Of a stretch of 64,000 bases of DNA, positions 34,958-43,651 are shown one piece after another. The stretch's first letter is position 1. The number at the start of each line of letters is the position of its first letter. Source of the DNA: Gardnerella piotii (GTDB taxonomy: Bacteria; Actinomycetota; Actinomycetes; Actinomycetales; Bifidobacteriaceae). The stretch lies in NCBI RefSeq assembly GCF_003397585.1, contig NZ_QJUV01000001.1, positions 558,001 through 622,000 on the forward strand, written 5' to 3'. The position numbers and the translations under genes were made by a program. The notes under the pieces are model-generated. The model did no database searches. It was given only the letters and a program-made list of their open reading frames with translations, and was not told the origin of the DNA.

Positions 34958-35591
34958 GAATTTGTACCTCCTATTGCTGATAACATACTTCAATGTAGAA
35001 ACAAAGGCAACAAGTAGGTATGTAGCAGGTGCGAGTGGATGGGAAAATGATTGAGGGTTGCTAAAATGTTGTAAGTATTAAAGCTGTAGATTTAATTTGC
35101 AATTGTATTGAAGATCGTAACAAGAATCTATCTAATTAGAAAAGTTCATAGAAACGGTTTTTGAGGTTTATTTTCTTAAGGCAGATTGTTTTATAAGACC
35201 TTGAGTGATGTGAACTCAGGTGATTTGAATGATGAATTAGAAAATGGTATTACCGAGGTTTCTGATAAGAATAGAGTAAATCTTGGGTGCATAATCTTGG
35301 GTGCAAAACAGATGGATGTGCTCACTGCGTTGTGAACTGTTCAATGTGTAGAATTATGTGATAAAAAACACTAAAATATGTATAATTATGTGATTAAATG
35401 CACCAAAACATGTGATACGCGATAAAAGATAACTCAAAATATAACAGAACAGCAGTGAAACTAAGCGTGGAAACAGCCAAGCGTTAATACGGCTGCAATA
35501 TCTAATAGCGTAATACAAGATGAAAGGTGAGTAATCGTGAAAAGACTGATTATACAGATAAACTTATAGAACTTGCGCTGAAGGAGAATAA
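34958..35591. other. Gap with chimeric antitoxin/DUF4097 debris
   Basis: The frame at about 35190-35250 reads SDVNSGDLNDELENG like the tail of the RelB at 26029. It runs directly into GITEVSDKNRVN (35247-35280), which matches the DUF4097-like protein at 13826. Two copies of tgggtgca stand at about 35284 and 35298. Nothing intact is seen. Confidence 0.45.
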
Positions 35592-36893
35592 TTGAGAAAG
35601 AAAGATAATCTACAAGGGAGAAGAGAGAAAGAGAAAGAAAAGCAGGAACATACTCCCACAGATGAGAAAAATCCTCTATGTTGTGAATCACATGAGCAAA
35701 TGTGTGAAAACCTTAACAGTGCAAATAAGGAATTGCCCAAGTATAAGGTTTTGCGGCTGAGTGCGGAAATCTTTTCCATCTTAATGATTATTGGAACTGC
35801 TTTTATGGCATCCAATAAGCTACAGCTTTTTGGATGGATCACCTATTGTTTTGCAATTCTGTTTTTTGTTGGAGTTTCTCTTATTTGGGTTATTTGTGTT
35901 ATTTGGCAACGCAATCTACACAGTCGTTTTCGTAGTGAAAATGTAGATTGTAACAAATCTTTTCTTAGCTATGGCAAGCAACGGTGGAAGGGTAGAATCT
36001 CGCTGATTCTTTGTTGCTTTTTTGTGTTAAGTGGTATTCTAACTGCATTCTTTGGAATAACTGCGGTACGTCTTCCAAATCAGTGGCTTTTGCAGACTTG
36101 GGTATATGTTATATGCGCGGCAATGCCAGTTGTTTGGATGATTACGATTTCTCTTGTATGTGTCTTCTATAATCTTTATCTTATCTCACTCGTACGGAAG
36201 ATAGGTATAAGAATTGTACTTCGTTGTCTACATGTTCTGCTTTGTGTATTGATTATCTTAGGTCTTGGATTTTTTGACGTTTTGTTTATTGTTGGCAGAT
36301 ATTCTGTGAAACAAAATGATAATGGTACATACACAGAGCACGTGGATGACATGTATGCTCCTTTTGAGTATTATCTTTATAAGTCTGAAGGCCCATTTTT
36401 CCTTAAGTATCTTCGACCAATGAAAGATTCAAGTGATACTGATCCAAAAATAAGTGAATCTGAATGGTATAGCAGAATTAATCGCAATAACAGGAAAGAT
36501 ACAAGATTAAAAGATACAAGATTAAAGGCTGAAGAGCCAGAGAAAAATTCCGATTTGCATGATGACACTGAGCGTGATTTAGAATCAAAGAGGGAAAGAA
36601 ATGCAGCGCTTAAGATATTTGATAAGTATTTTGCGGCGAAAGGCTTTGCGTTCAAGGAGAGTTATACCGCCAAGGGGGATATGTACTTTGTTCTGAGTGA
36701 AAGCCGTTCGGACATTACTTATCTGCAGTATAACAGGGACTCTCAGGATGGAAAATGTGGTCTTTATATTCTGTTTAAGGCTTCAAAATCTTCAAATGGA
36801 AGCTGGTCGCCGAGTGATGCTTGTATGCAGAACACCTATACTTATGAATATAGCACTGGGCTAATTGCAAAGAGCAGTAGGGCATATTGGTAG
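35592..36893 (+). CDS. Large membrane protein of unknown function
   Basis: A 433-residue protein. The first 50 residues are very charged (RKKDNLQGRREKEKEKQ), then about five helices (residues 58-76, 84-105, 135-155, 170-195, 210-235) and a 200-residue soluble C-terminal domain. The start is a TTG with aaggag 5 bases upstream. A duplicated DTRLKDTRLK lies near residue 303. The C-terminal domain probably faces outside. Function unknown. Confidence 0.6.
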   Translation: MRKKDNLQGRREKEKEKQEHTPTDEKNPLCCESHEQMCENLNSANKELPKYKVLRLSAEIFSILMIIGTAFMASNKLQLFGWITYCFAILFFVGVSLIWVICVIWQRNLHSRFRSENVDCNKSFLSYGKQRWKGRISLILCCFFVLSGILTAFFGITAVRLPNQWLLQTWVYVICAAMPVVWMITISLVCVFYNLYLISLVRKIGIRIVLRCLHVLLCVLIILGLGFFDVLFIVGRYSVKQNDNGTYTEHVDDMYAPFEYYLYKSEGPFFLKYLRPMKDSSDTDPKISESEWYSRINRNNRKDTRLKDTRLKAEEPEKNSDLHDDTERDLESKRERNAALKIFDKYFAAKGFAFKESYTAKGDMYFVLSESRSDITYLQYNRDSQDGKCGLYILFKASKSSNGSWSPSDACMQNTYTYEYSTGLIAKSSRAYW

Positions 36894-37240
36894 TAGGGTT
36901 GATTGGTAGTAGGGCAGAGTGGTTGGATGCCAAAATCGAAGAGTATCTGAAGATTGCCAGATAGTGATTGTCAGATAGTAGCATCCATATTTGCGTGCTC
37001 TAGTTGCTTATGTTTTAGGGAACAAAACGGTGAAATAATCGTAAAAAAGTTCCCTACATTATTTGATTTCTCATGCTGTTACAGTTGGTAACTATAGTGT
37101 TTCACCTTGTTTCTTTTTCCGTTGTAAATTATTTGTTAGTTTGTAATTAGGCGGTATATAAATCAAATGTTTCAATACTATTTTGGTTTCCGTCAAGTAA
37201 TTTCATGATGTGTAATAAGTGATTTGAAAGGAGTTGTGTC
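36894..37240. other. Intergenic region with 74-bp repeat, copy 2
   Basis: Bases 37002-37075 match 27420-27493 (gttgcttatgttttagggaa, gtaaaaaagttcc, tttgatttctcatg). No gene is seen. The end holds the ribosome binding site of the XRE gene (aaaggag). Confidence 0.6.
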
Positions 37241-37885
37241 ATGAGTAGTGTTATATCTTTGGGGGAAAAAATTAGAAAGGCTCGTCTGGAAGCTGGGTTG
37301 ACGCAGGAGGAGCTTTCGGAATTATTGATGGTATCTCGTGCTGCTGTAGCAAAATGGGAAACGAATCGGGGTTTGCCAGATATAGAGAATCTGAAATTTA
37401 TTGCATCTGCTCTAAGCGTGAGTGTTGATTATCTTTTGGATGAGAACAATAGCGTTGATTTTTCTATTATTAAGAAGCCTATTAATCTCAATAAATATGG
37501 TTTCGACGGTAGGTTGAGCGGTTTTAAGAAGTCGAAAATTAAAGAGCAGATTGTCCTAGATGAATATCCTGACTCAGAAATCAATATGCTAACTGTTGTT
37601 AAGACTTATAGCAGTTCATCTGAGAAAATGGTGGATAATTTTGTTGGATGGTTTTCTACTCTCCTTGGAGGATTGCCATTGTTTGGCATATATGATTTCA
37701 GTAAAGCTGTTTCCACTCTTGGGGCTGATCAGTATTATTTGGTGGATAAAAAAGATAAGCAGTATTTCGTGCTTATAACTGATGAGTATATTATTAGCAG
37801 AATTATGGGAGTGACGTTTAATAGTAAAAAGTTCCGTATTGGAGATAAAGAATTTATGAAAGTTGGTTTGCTTCGTAATAAGTAG
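37241..37885 (+). CDS. XRE-family regulator with C-terminal domain
   Basis: A 214-residue protein with an N-terminal Cro/CI helix-turn-helix (residues 8-63: GEKIRKARLEAGLTQEELSELLMVSRAAVAKWETNRGLP) and a 130-residue C-terminal part of unknown fold with a hydrophobic patch (FVGWFSTLLGGLPLFGIYDF). Such proteins sense a signal through the C-terminal part. Its targets are unknown; the neighbouring minus-strand XRE pair may be one. Confidence 0.78.
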   Translation: MSSVISLGEKIRKARLEAGLTQEELSELLMVSRAAVAKWETNRGLPDIENLKFIASALSVSVDYLLDENNSVDFSIIKKPINLNKYGFDGRLSGFKKSKIKEQIVLDEYPDSEINMLTVVKTYSSSSEKMVDNFVGWFSTLLGGLPLFGIYDFSKAVSTLGADQYYLVDKKDKQYFVLITDEYIISRIMGVTFNSKKFRIGDKEFMKVGLLRNK

Positions 37886-37908
37886 TAAATGGGTGGGTGG
37901 GTCTGGTT

Positions 37909-38310
37909 TTAATATTTTTTCTCATAATATTTGTTGATAAAAAACATGATTAATGGAGAAAAGGCGATCGAAATAGCTAAAAGAGCAGCTGGCAAATATG
38001 CTTTTGTGATAAATGCAATTATGGCAATTATTCCCATTAGGTGCATTAGTATGAATGCCATTGTTGCATTTACTTTATCTTTGATTTTCTCGTTTCTTTC
38101 ATCGTTAACATTTATTTTGTAGGTGTGGTCTTTTTCCATCATCTTATAGTGCATGATCTTTACGTGTGAAAGTGAGATAGTTGCAACAAAAACAACTGAC
38201 AGTACAATTTCTACGGATTCGTTCAGTTTAAGAGTGAGTGCAAGAATTAGTCCGCAAATTCCTATTACATATCCTATGTACCAAAAATTCTGGTTTTTTT
38301 GTTTTTTCAT
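37909..38310 (-). CDS. DUF2178-like four-helix membrane protein
   Basis: A 133-residue protein with four helices in two pairs and the central loop NVNDERNEKIKDKVNA, which resembles the DER...I...A pattern of DUF2178-type proteins. It overlaps the XRE gene upstream by four bases (ATGA) and so is translated with it. This gene pair is common in Firmicutes and actinobacteria; its role is unclear. Confidence 0.68.
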   Translation of the reverse strand: MKKQKNQNFWYIGYVIGICGLILALTLKLNESVEIVLSVVFVATISLSHVKIMHYKMMEKDHTYKINVNDERNEKIKDKVNATMAFILMHLMGIIAIIAFITKAYLPAALLAISIAFSPLIMFFINKYYEKKY

Positions 38311-38510
38311 TTTTTATCTTCCTCGTATATAAATATTTCTTCGATTGTTAAATTAAAGTACTTAGCAATTTTGTATGCCAATATGATTGATGGGTTGTAT
38401 CTTCCATTTTCCAAAGAACCGACTGTTTGTCTTGATACTTCGAGTTCGTCGGCAAGTTCTTCTTGGGTTATGCCTTTTTCTTTTCTAATTTGTTCAAGTC
38501 TATTTTTCAC
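38307..38510 (-). CDS. Small XRE-family repressor
   Basis: A 67-residue, single-domain Cro/CI regulator (RLEQIRKEKGITQEELADELEVSRQTVGSLENGRYNP), the YozG-like type that accompanies small membrane proteins. A good aggaag-type site precedes the ATG. It is probably autoregulated. Confidence 0.85.
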   Translation of the reverse strand: MKNRLEQIRKEKGITQEELADELEVSRQTVGSLENGRYNPSIILAYKIAKYFNLTIEEIFIYEEDKK

Positions 38511-38713
38511 ATTACATTCTCCTTCCTAACGGAAAGCTAGCTTTACATATAGGATAATTGTTTTGAAAGCAAATGTCAAGTTAGCTTTCCATTATTGGTT
38601 TATGTATTTTGTGGGATGTGAATTATACGTATTGGTAAGCCTGAAGGAGTGTGAAAAGTATAGTTTGCTAGTAAATGAAGAGATTGGCATTGATAAACCT
38701 GTAGTGTGTTTGC

Positions 38714-38763
38714 GCTTTGACTGAGCTTGAAATTGCATAACGCATTTCAAGCTCCTTCAAAGC
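38714..38763. repeat. 50-bp hairpin
   Basis: gctttga (38714-38720) and tcaaagc (38757-38763) enclose agcttgaaat/atttcaagct. The same hairpin, slightly changed, is inside element R copy 1 at about 6215-6260. Confidence 0.8.
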
Positions 38764-38781
38764 GTGATTTGGCTTAAGGCA

Positions 38782-38800
38782 TAAAGTCCAGTGGACTTTA
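38782..38800. repeat. 19-bp palindrome
   Basis: taaagtcca / tggacttta around one central base; same palindrome at 6176-6194. Confidence 0.85.
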
Positions 38801-38817
38801 CGTGCGGCGAAGACGTT

Positions 38818-38924
38818 AGCGCGCTGTAACGCGCGAACGATATGACCTGCCTTCGCGAGCTCACGTCTTTGCTTGGTGTTGCTAGAGGGCTGGCTAATTC
38901 TACGCTCGCGCGTTACAGCGCGCT
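38818..38924. repeat. 18-bp inverted pair in a GC-rich block
   Basis: agcgcgctgtaacgcgcg (38818-38835) and its exact reverse complement (38907-38924) enclose 71 bases. The GC-rich sequence stands out in this AT-rich region. Confidence 0.85.
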
Positions 38925-38939
38925 CACGCCCTCGCTTGC

Positions 38940-38964
38940 GTTGAAAGCACACTGTGCTTTCAAC
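38940..38964. repeat. Hairpin shared with element R
   Basis: gttgaaagcac / gtgctttcaac with a 3-base loop, followed by tttgagcaagctcagcgaat; the same sequence occurs in all three R copies. Confidence 0.88.
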
Positions 38965-39238
38965 TTTGAGCAAGCTCAGCGAATCGATGTGACTTCTCGC
39001 GCGCTATGCAGCTCGAAGTCGTCGATTCGCACAACGCTCCGCCTCTTACGTGTTGATTGTTGTTGCGGTTGTTCCGATTTGGCTTTGATTTTGTTTTTGG
39101 TTGAAGTTTGTTTGTAGGCGTGTGCCATTGGATTATTTGGTATCGGCTGCCTCTCTTATACTGTTCGACCAAGAATCACCCAGCCCTCTTATGTGCTTGA
39201 ACTTTTGCGTAGCATCCATCGCCGAGATTCCGATTTCT

Positions 39239-39288
39239 TGTAGTGCGTTTGTACCGAATTTCGGTGTTTTTGATACAAACGCACTACA
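39239..39288. repeat. Nested inverted repeat
   Basis: tgtagtgcgtttgta (39239-39253) pairs with tacaaacgcactaca (39274-39288), 15 of 15 bases. A smaller palindrome (ccgaatttcgg) lies in the loop. It is followed at once by aaagcggaa/ttccgcttt (39290-39311). Confidence 0.88.
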
Positions 39289-39742
39289 TAAAGCGGAAGG
39301 TTTTCCGCTTTATAGTTCAAATTTGGTATAAAATGCGGAGTTATGTTCCGCTTTTTGTACGTGATTTAGGTCAAATTTGGTACAAAGTGCGGAAAATCGT
39401 TCGCGCTTAGACCGCGCAAGCGACACGACACACCCGAAAAGCTTACCTTAAAAAAACCTGGGAAAATTCTTCAAAAACCTTGAAATGCGTATTTTTACGG
39501 TTTGTTAGTAATTTATGTGTAAAATTTACGGCAAATAGTATTAGTTTAGTAAAATTACAATAAAATATTTAGAACAAACCTTAATGTTAGCTGAATGTTT
39601 TAGTTGATTTTAGGTAGAGCATGTTGTATCTTTTAAGTCAGTTACCGATGAATCCCTAGTTCTCGGTTACTACGCGGGAAACCGCAAAGGCAAATTTTTC
39701 TATGCGCCCCTAACGCATAGGAGAAGAAGAAAGGAAATTAAA

Positions 39743-40879
39743 ATGATGAATAAGAAGGCTATCGCCGCTTTCGCTGCTGGCGCAACTTTGCTTGCCGGCT
39801 TCGCAATGGCAACCCCAGCATTCGCTAAGGTTCCACGTCCTGTCAGCACTGATGAAGCTAAGGATGATTCGTTTGCTCTTAAGACTTTGAAGGCAGCTTT
39901 GAAGAAGGCTTATGATGATGCTGATACTGCAGAAACTGAAAAGACGAACGCTAAGGCTGATGCAACTATTGTAGATGAAAATGGTGAGCTTTTGAACAAA
40001 GCTGATTACAAGCTTAATGATAAGGGTGAAGTTGTAAAGAAGGCTGATGATTCTAAAGATGATGCAGCTACTAAGGCAAATACCTATCGTGAAAAGCTTG
40101 CAGCATACAAGGCTGCACTTGAGGCTGTAAAGACTGCTGAGGAGGCTGTAAACGCTGCAACTCCAAAAGTTGAGCCTTCTAAGGATGCAAAGCGTGTTGC
40201 TCTTGCTAAGTTGGATGAAGCTAAGGAGAAGTTGGGTAAGGCTCAGGAAGCCAAGGATAAGGCTTTTGCTGAGGCTGATGCTGCTTACAACGCTAAGCAT
40301 GAGGCTGAGAATAACTTAAAGGCGGCTCAGCGTGCTCTTAAGGATTACCAGGATGAGAATGCTAAGGATAAGGGTTCTCGTGCTTACAATGCTGAAGTTG
40401 AGAGCTTGAAGAAGGTAATCAATGAGGCTAAGGAAGCTTTGGCTGCTGCAAAGACCAAGTTTGCTGATGCAGATAAGGCTTTCAATGAGGCTGCTACTAA
40501 GTTCAATAAGGCTTTGAGCGAATATGCTGGCGCTTACAAGAATGCTCAGGATTCTAAGGCTGATGTTTCTACATACGCAACTCCAGCTTCTTTGGCTCCT
40601 CTTTCTACTGACTACAAGTATGGCACCAACTTTGTTCCATCTGCAACAGTTCAGCCAGGTAAGCCAGGTGCTGCAAAGCCAGGCAAGCCAGGTCAGGCTG
40701 CTGGCCAGGCTGGTGCCAATGGCGCTGCTGCTGGTGCTAAGGCTGAGGTTGAGAACAAGAAGGACAAGGACAAGCGCGGTAACACCCACACTGGTACTGG
40801 TGTTGGCGTAACTTTGACCGCTTTGGCTGCCACCATGCTTGCTGGCATGGGTGCTGCTGTTCGCAAGGCTCGTCACTAA
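39743..40879 (+). CDS. Coiled-coil cell-surface protein with sortase-like C-terminus
   Basis: A 378-residue protein: signal peptide (residues 1-28, cleavage after AFA), a long lysine/alanine-rich helical coiled coil (about 40-280), a proline/glycine-rich spacer (PGKPGAAKPGKPGQ), and a C-terminal sorting-like end: NTHTG, a hydrophobic stretch (VGVTLTALAATMLAGMG) and a basic tail (RKARH). The motif differs from LPxTG. Codon choice is strongly biased (gct, aag, gaa) as in highly expressed genes. The site gaaagg precedes two adjacent ATGs. Likely an abundant fibrous surface or wall-linked protein. Confidence 0.8.
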   Translation: MMNKKAIAAFAAGATLLAGFAMATPAFAKVPRPVSTDEAKDDSFALKTLKAALKKAYDDADTAETEKTNAKADATIVDENGELLNKADYKLNDKGEVVKKADDSKDDAATKANTYREKLAAYKAALEAVKTAEEAVNAATPKVEPSKDAKRVALAKLDEAKEKLGKAQEAKDKAFAEADAAYNAKHEAENNLKAAQRALKDYQDENAKDKGSRAYNAEVESLKKVINEAKEALAAAKTKFADADKAFNEAATKFNKALSEYAGAYKNAQDSKADVSTYATPASLAPLSTDYKYGTNFVPSATVQPGKPGAAKPGKPGQAAGQAGANGAAAGAKAEVENKKDKDKRGNTHTGTGVGVTLTALAATMLAGMGAAVRKARH

Positions 40880-40955
40880 GCATTGCGCGCATTAGCTAAT
40901 GCACGGCTACGAGCGCTTGTAGTGTAGTGGCTTTGTAAACGCTAATGTTATACTT

Positions 40956-40992
40956 ATGGTGGTTGTGGGTTCTCCTGCAGCCACCATTTTTA
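40956..40992 (+). terminator. Terminator after surface protein
   Basis: Arms atggtgg (40956-40962) and ccaccat (40981-40987) with extended pairing, followed by tttttat. Confidence 0.78.
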
Positions 40993-41045
40993 TAAATAAT
41001 TGCAATAAATTAATCACAATTATTAGAATCGAGGCGACGCGGCCT

Positions 41046-41717
41046 ATGTGTTTTAAAAATCGTAATTCGCAAAATGATTCTAAAGTTAAAACTTGTAAAG
41101 AGTGCATAGACGATTGTAAAGAGTGCATAGATAAAAAAACTTTAGACAGTATTAGTTGTTGGATAGTATCCTTTTATTTGCTTTTAGCTGCTATACCAGT
41201 ATCAGCGGTATTTATATTTTATAAAACCGATACTTTTATTGGTTGTTTATCTATTCTTCTCTTTATGCTAGCTGCCTATATTACTATTATTTGCTTTTAT
41301 GCATATTCAGAAAAAGTTGAATGTAAAGAAATTTATGATGATTTAAAACCTAATAACTTATATATGTTGATTCTAACGACACTTGTGGGTTTATTGAGTA
41401 TTATATCTACTTGTATTAAGTCAGATGATTATATTAAAATCAATGCACTTGTTATTCTGCTAGTTACTTGTTGTATTGGTGTTAAAGTGAAATCTTACAA
41501 TAATAAATATGCTTTAACTAAGATTGATATAGACTATATGCCTACAGCAAATAAGTATTCTAAGATTAGAAAATATGTAAAAGAGAGCGAACTTCTTGTT
41601 AAAAAGAAGTCTTATTTAAAGTATTATAAGGAAATGGAAACGAATTATCTTATGATGTCAGCGCTCTGTACATTCCTAACATCTGTATTAGGCATTAGTT
41701 CTATTAGTTTATTATAG
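41046..41717 (+). CDS. Membrane protein of unknown function
   Basis: A 223-residue protein with two pairs of helices (residues about 38-58, 66-86, 107-125, 132-150) and a last hydrophobic segment at the C-terminus. The cytoplasmic start contains the duplication CKECIDDCKECID, from a 21-bp DNA repeat. The layout (two helices, a gap, two helices and a basic tail) is like SLATT-domain proteins, which are linked to nucleotide signalling and defence; this is only a suggestion. The start chosen is the ATG at 41046. Confidence 0.55.
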   Translation: MCFKNRNSQNDSKVKTCKECIDDCKECIDKKTLDSISCWIVSFYLLLAAIPVSAVFIFYKTDTFIGCLSILLFMLAAYITIICFYAYSEKVECKEIYDDLKPNNLYMLILTTLVGLLSIISTCIKSDDYIKINALVILLVTCCIGVKVKSYNNKYALTKIDIDYMPTANKYSKIRKYVKESELLVKKKSYLKYYKEMETNYLMMSALCTFLTSVLGISSISLL

Positions 41718-42101
41718 AATGTAGCAAGTTGTTCGTGCTAAGTATAGCTATGTAGTTCTTTGATTCCAGTGTATGCATAACATGTTGCTATGCATACACG
41801 GGAACACTGTTTTATTGGCTTCAATTCTGTTTATTTAGTCTTTACTGTTATTATCTGTGCTATTCTTATCCATTCGTCGCTAGAACCTTGTTGAGAGATT
41901 AGAGCTTTGAGTGTGTTGCTTTCGGTTTTGTTTGCTACTAGGGGCATTCAAAACCGAAAGCTTTTTGTTTTTGTTCTATTTGTTTCCATACTGCGTTTTG
42001 AACGTTTTACGCGTTTTTGCGTATAGCCAAAACCTTATACGCGATTTTGCAAGTCATATCTGCATTTGTTATTTCGCTGCATTGTTATTTAATATCCCTT
42101 G
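41718..42101. other. Gene-free region with three hairpins
   Basis: Inverted repeats at 41770-41800 (gtgtatgcata/tatgcatacac) and 42020-42045 (gcgtata/tatacgc), and the terminator at 41918. No coding sequence is supported. Confidence 0.6.
41918..41967 (+). terminator. Long-stem terminator
   Basis: Arms gctttcggttttg (41918-41930) and caaaaccgaaagc (41949-41961), then ttttt. Confidence 0.75.
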
Positions 42102-42866
42102 TTATCTCATTTCTTTTTTACCAAATTGTGTTATTGCAATCAAAAATACAAACACAGATATTGCAATTGCACATGGCAAAAATGGTATAAGATTAAATCC
42201 GTTTCCTAATCCTGTTGATGTAACTGCATGTAGAGAGCGGGAAACCATATATCCGCTGTAACAATAAGGATAAACTATCCAAAGTGGAGTATTTGCTATT
42301 AATACTCCAGGAATCACAAGAAGTATATTTAATCCAACGGATAACATTGACTTTTCAAAAAGCACAGTAATCGCCCACATGACTATTACGCTTGGAATCA
42401 TAGTCAAAAATAGATCTAAACACCATTTTAGTAGATACATAATTGGTAGCGTTTCTGTAACTCCCGTGCTACTGGTTGCAAACAATCCTGCTATAACGAA
42501 TACGGCAAAAAATACAACCATTTCCATAAGCAAATAAAATAGCAGTACGCAAAATTTTGCAGCAGAAATCGCATATCTGCTAACAGGCAGAGCCAACATT
42601 TTTAATATGCCGTTATTGCTTGTTTCTCGTCCTGCAATCATCACGCAAACAACAATCATACTAAGCGGAAGCAGATAATATGAGTAGACTAATGCGCTTT
42701 GAATAAACATAGCAGTCCATGCGTGTGTATATTCTGGAGTGAAGTAGCTATGAAGGCTTGCTACACCAGATCCAACCACAAGTAATGGCGCAATAAAAAT
42801 CAAAGGAATAATTTTACTACGCTTTACTTTCTTAAATTCGATTCTAAGAAGTTCAAAAAATCTCAT
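42102..42866 (-). CDS. Lantibiotic-immunity type ABC permease (LanG-like)
   Basis: A 254-residue permease with six helices, starting MRFFELLRIEFKKVKRSKI, typical of the ABC-2 subgroup used in LanFEG immunity. The ATG at 42866 lies 9 bases behind aaggag; upstream in-frame ATGs are too near or before the site. It is the last gene of a three-gene minus-strand operon. Confidence 0.78.
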   Translation of the reverse strand: MRFFELLRIEFKKVKRSKIIPLIFIAPLLVVGSGVASLHSYFTPEYTHAWTAMFIQSALVYSYYLLPLSMIVVCVMIAGRETSNNGILKMLALPVSRYAISAAKFCVLLFYLLMEMVVFFAVFVIAGLFATSSTGVTETLPIMYLLKWCLDLFLTMIPSVIVMWAITVLFEKSMLSVGLNILLVIPGVLIANTPLWIVYPYCYSGYMVSRSLHAVTSTGLGNGFNLIPFLPCAIAISVFVFLIAITQFGKKEMR

Positions 42867-42925
42867 TTTCATAATCTCCTTATTCATAGTTATATAGTGC
42901 AAGTTTTTACTTATAGTGCGTGTTT

Positions 42926-43651
42926 TTATTCATAGTGCAGGTTCTTAGCCGCCCACAATCCAGAACATAAAAACAGAAGTGTTTCAACTATGGATACGAT
43001 TACGACCGTAGTATTAGGTTGCGCGCTCATGGCAACTGCTGGTTTTAGCATAACTATAAAAGGTGATGCCATAAAAAGCACAATGTCTGAAGAAGCCAAT
43101 GCCATGCCGCTTAAAAATCCTGCTACACCAATTCCAAGCGTTACCCACATGTTTTCAAATCGCGATGATACAAAAATCATAAAGGACAATACAGGCATTG
43201 ACGTAATAAATGAATATGCGGCAAAAGATATAAGAGTACTTACATTAAACGTGCCTTGTGGCAAATCTGTTACACCGATTTTTGCAAGTGCTAAATTTTG
43301 TATGCAAATAGCGATTAGTAACAGAACGGTCAGCAGCATAAATTTGCATAGGTACATAGTTGGAACACTCATAGGAAGCATATGCATCTTTTTTACTGCA
43401 TTTCCCTTAAATTCCATGTTGTAGATAATGCATGCTGCGACTATTATGCCGAACATGTTTAACACCATAATCATGCCGTAAAGCTGTGTAAGAAGAATAT
43501 CCATAGGAGCTAAAGGCAGGTTTAATAATGTATTTTTTCGTACAATAAAATTCACAAAAGCGTACGCTGCTCCCATAACGCCAATAGCAATCATAAGAGC
43601 TATAAAGCCAGTTCTCTTGCATTTTTTTAGTTCGATTACAAGCGTTTTCAT
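42926..43651 (-). CDS. Lantibiotic-immunity type ABC permease (LanE-like)
   Basis: A 241-residue, six-helix permease starting MKTLVIELKKCKRTGFIALM. It overlaps the ATPase stop by four bases. With LanG-like and LanF-like partners it would expel cationic peptides from the membrane. Confidence 0.78.
   Translation of the reverse strand: MKTLVIELKKCKRTGFIALMIAIGVMGAAYAFVNFIVRKNTLLNLPLAPMDILLTQLYGMIMVLNMFGIIVAACIIYNMEFKGNAVKKMHMLPMSVPTMYLCKFMLLTVLLLIAICIQNLALAKIGVTDLPQGTFNVSTLISFAAYSFITSMPVLSFMIFVSSRFENMWVTLGIGVAGFLSGMALASSDIVLFMASPFIVMLKPAVAMSAQPNTTVVIVSIVETLLFLCSGLWAAKNLHYE

Larger units (their letters stand above)
38511..39742. other. 1.2-kb gene-free region dense in hairpins plus 5' leader
   Basis: No intact gene. 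38651-38695 repeats 27671-27715. 38714-39320 contains at least six strong inverted repeats, listed separately. The minus strand at 39134-39240 encodes QEIGISAMDATQKFKHIRGL, then GDSWSNSIREAADTK and stop: a gene end of unknown family. 39600-39742 is the leader of the surface protein gene, with small hairpins (tatgcgcccctaacgcata, 39702-39720). Confidence 0.55.

Noticed and set aside
37885-37910. gggtgggtggg stretch as another module tip
   Set aside because: It shares only GTGGGT with the tip and lacks the flanking att-like block.
40316-40876. Long minus-strand frame opposite the surface protein
   Set aside because: The surface gene has strong codon bias and repetitive codons, which keep the opposite strand open; serine/leucine-rich translation with no features.
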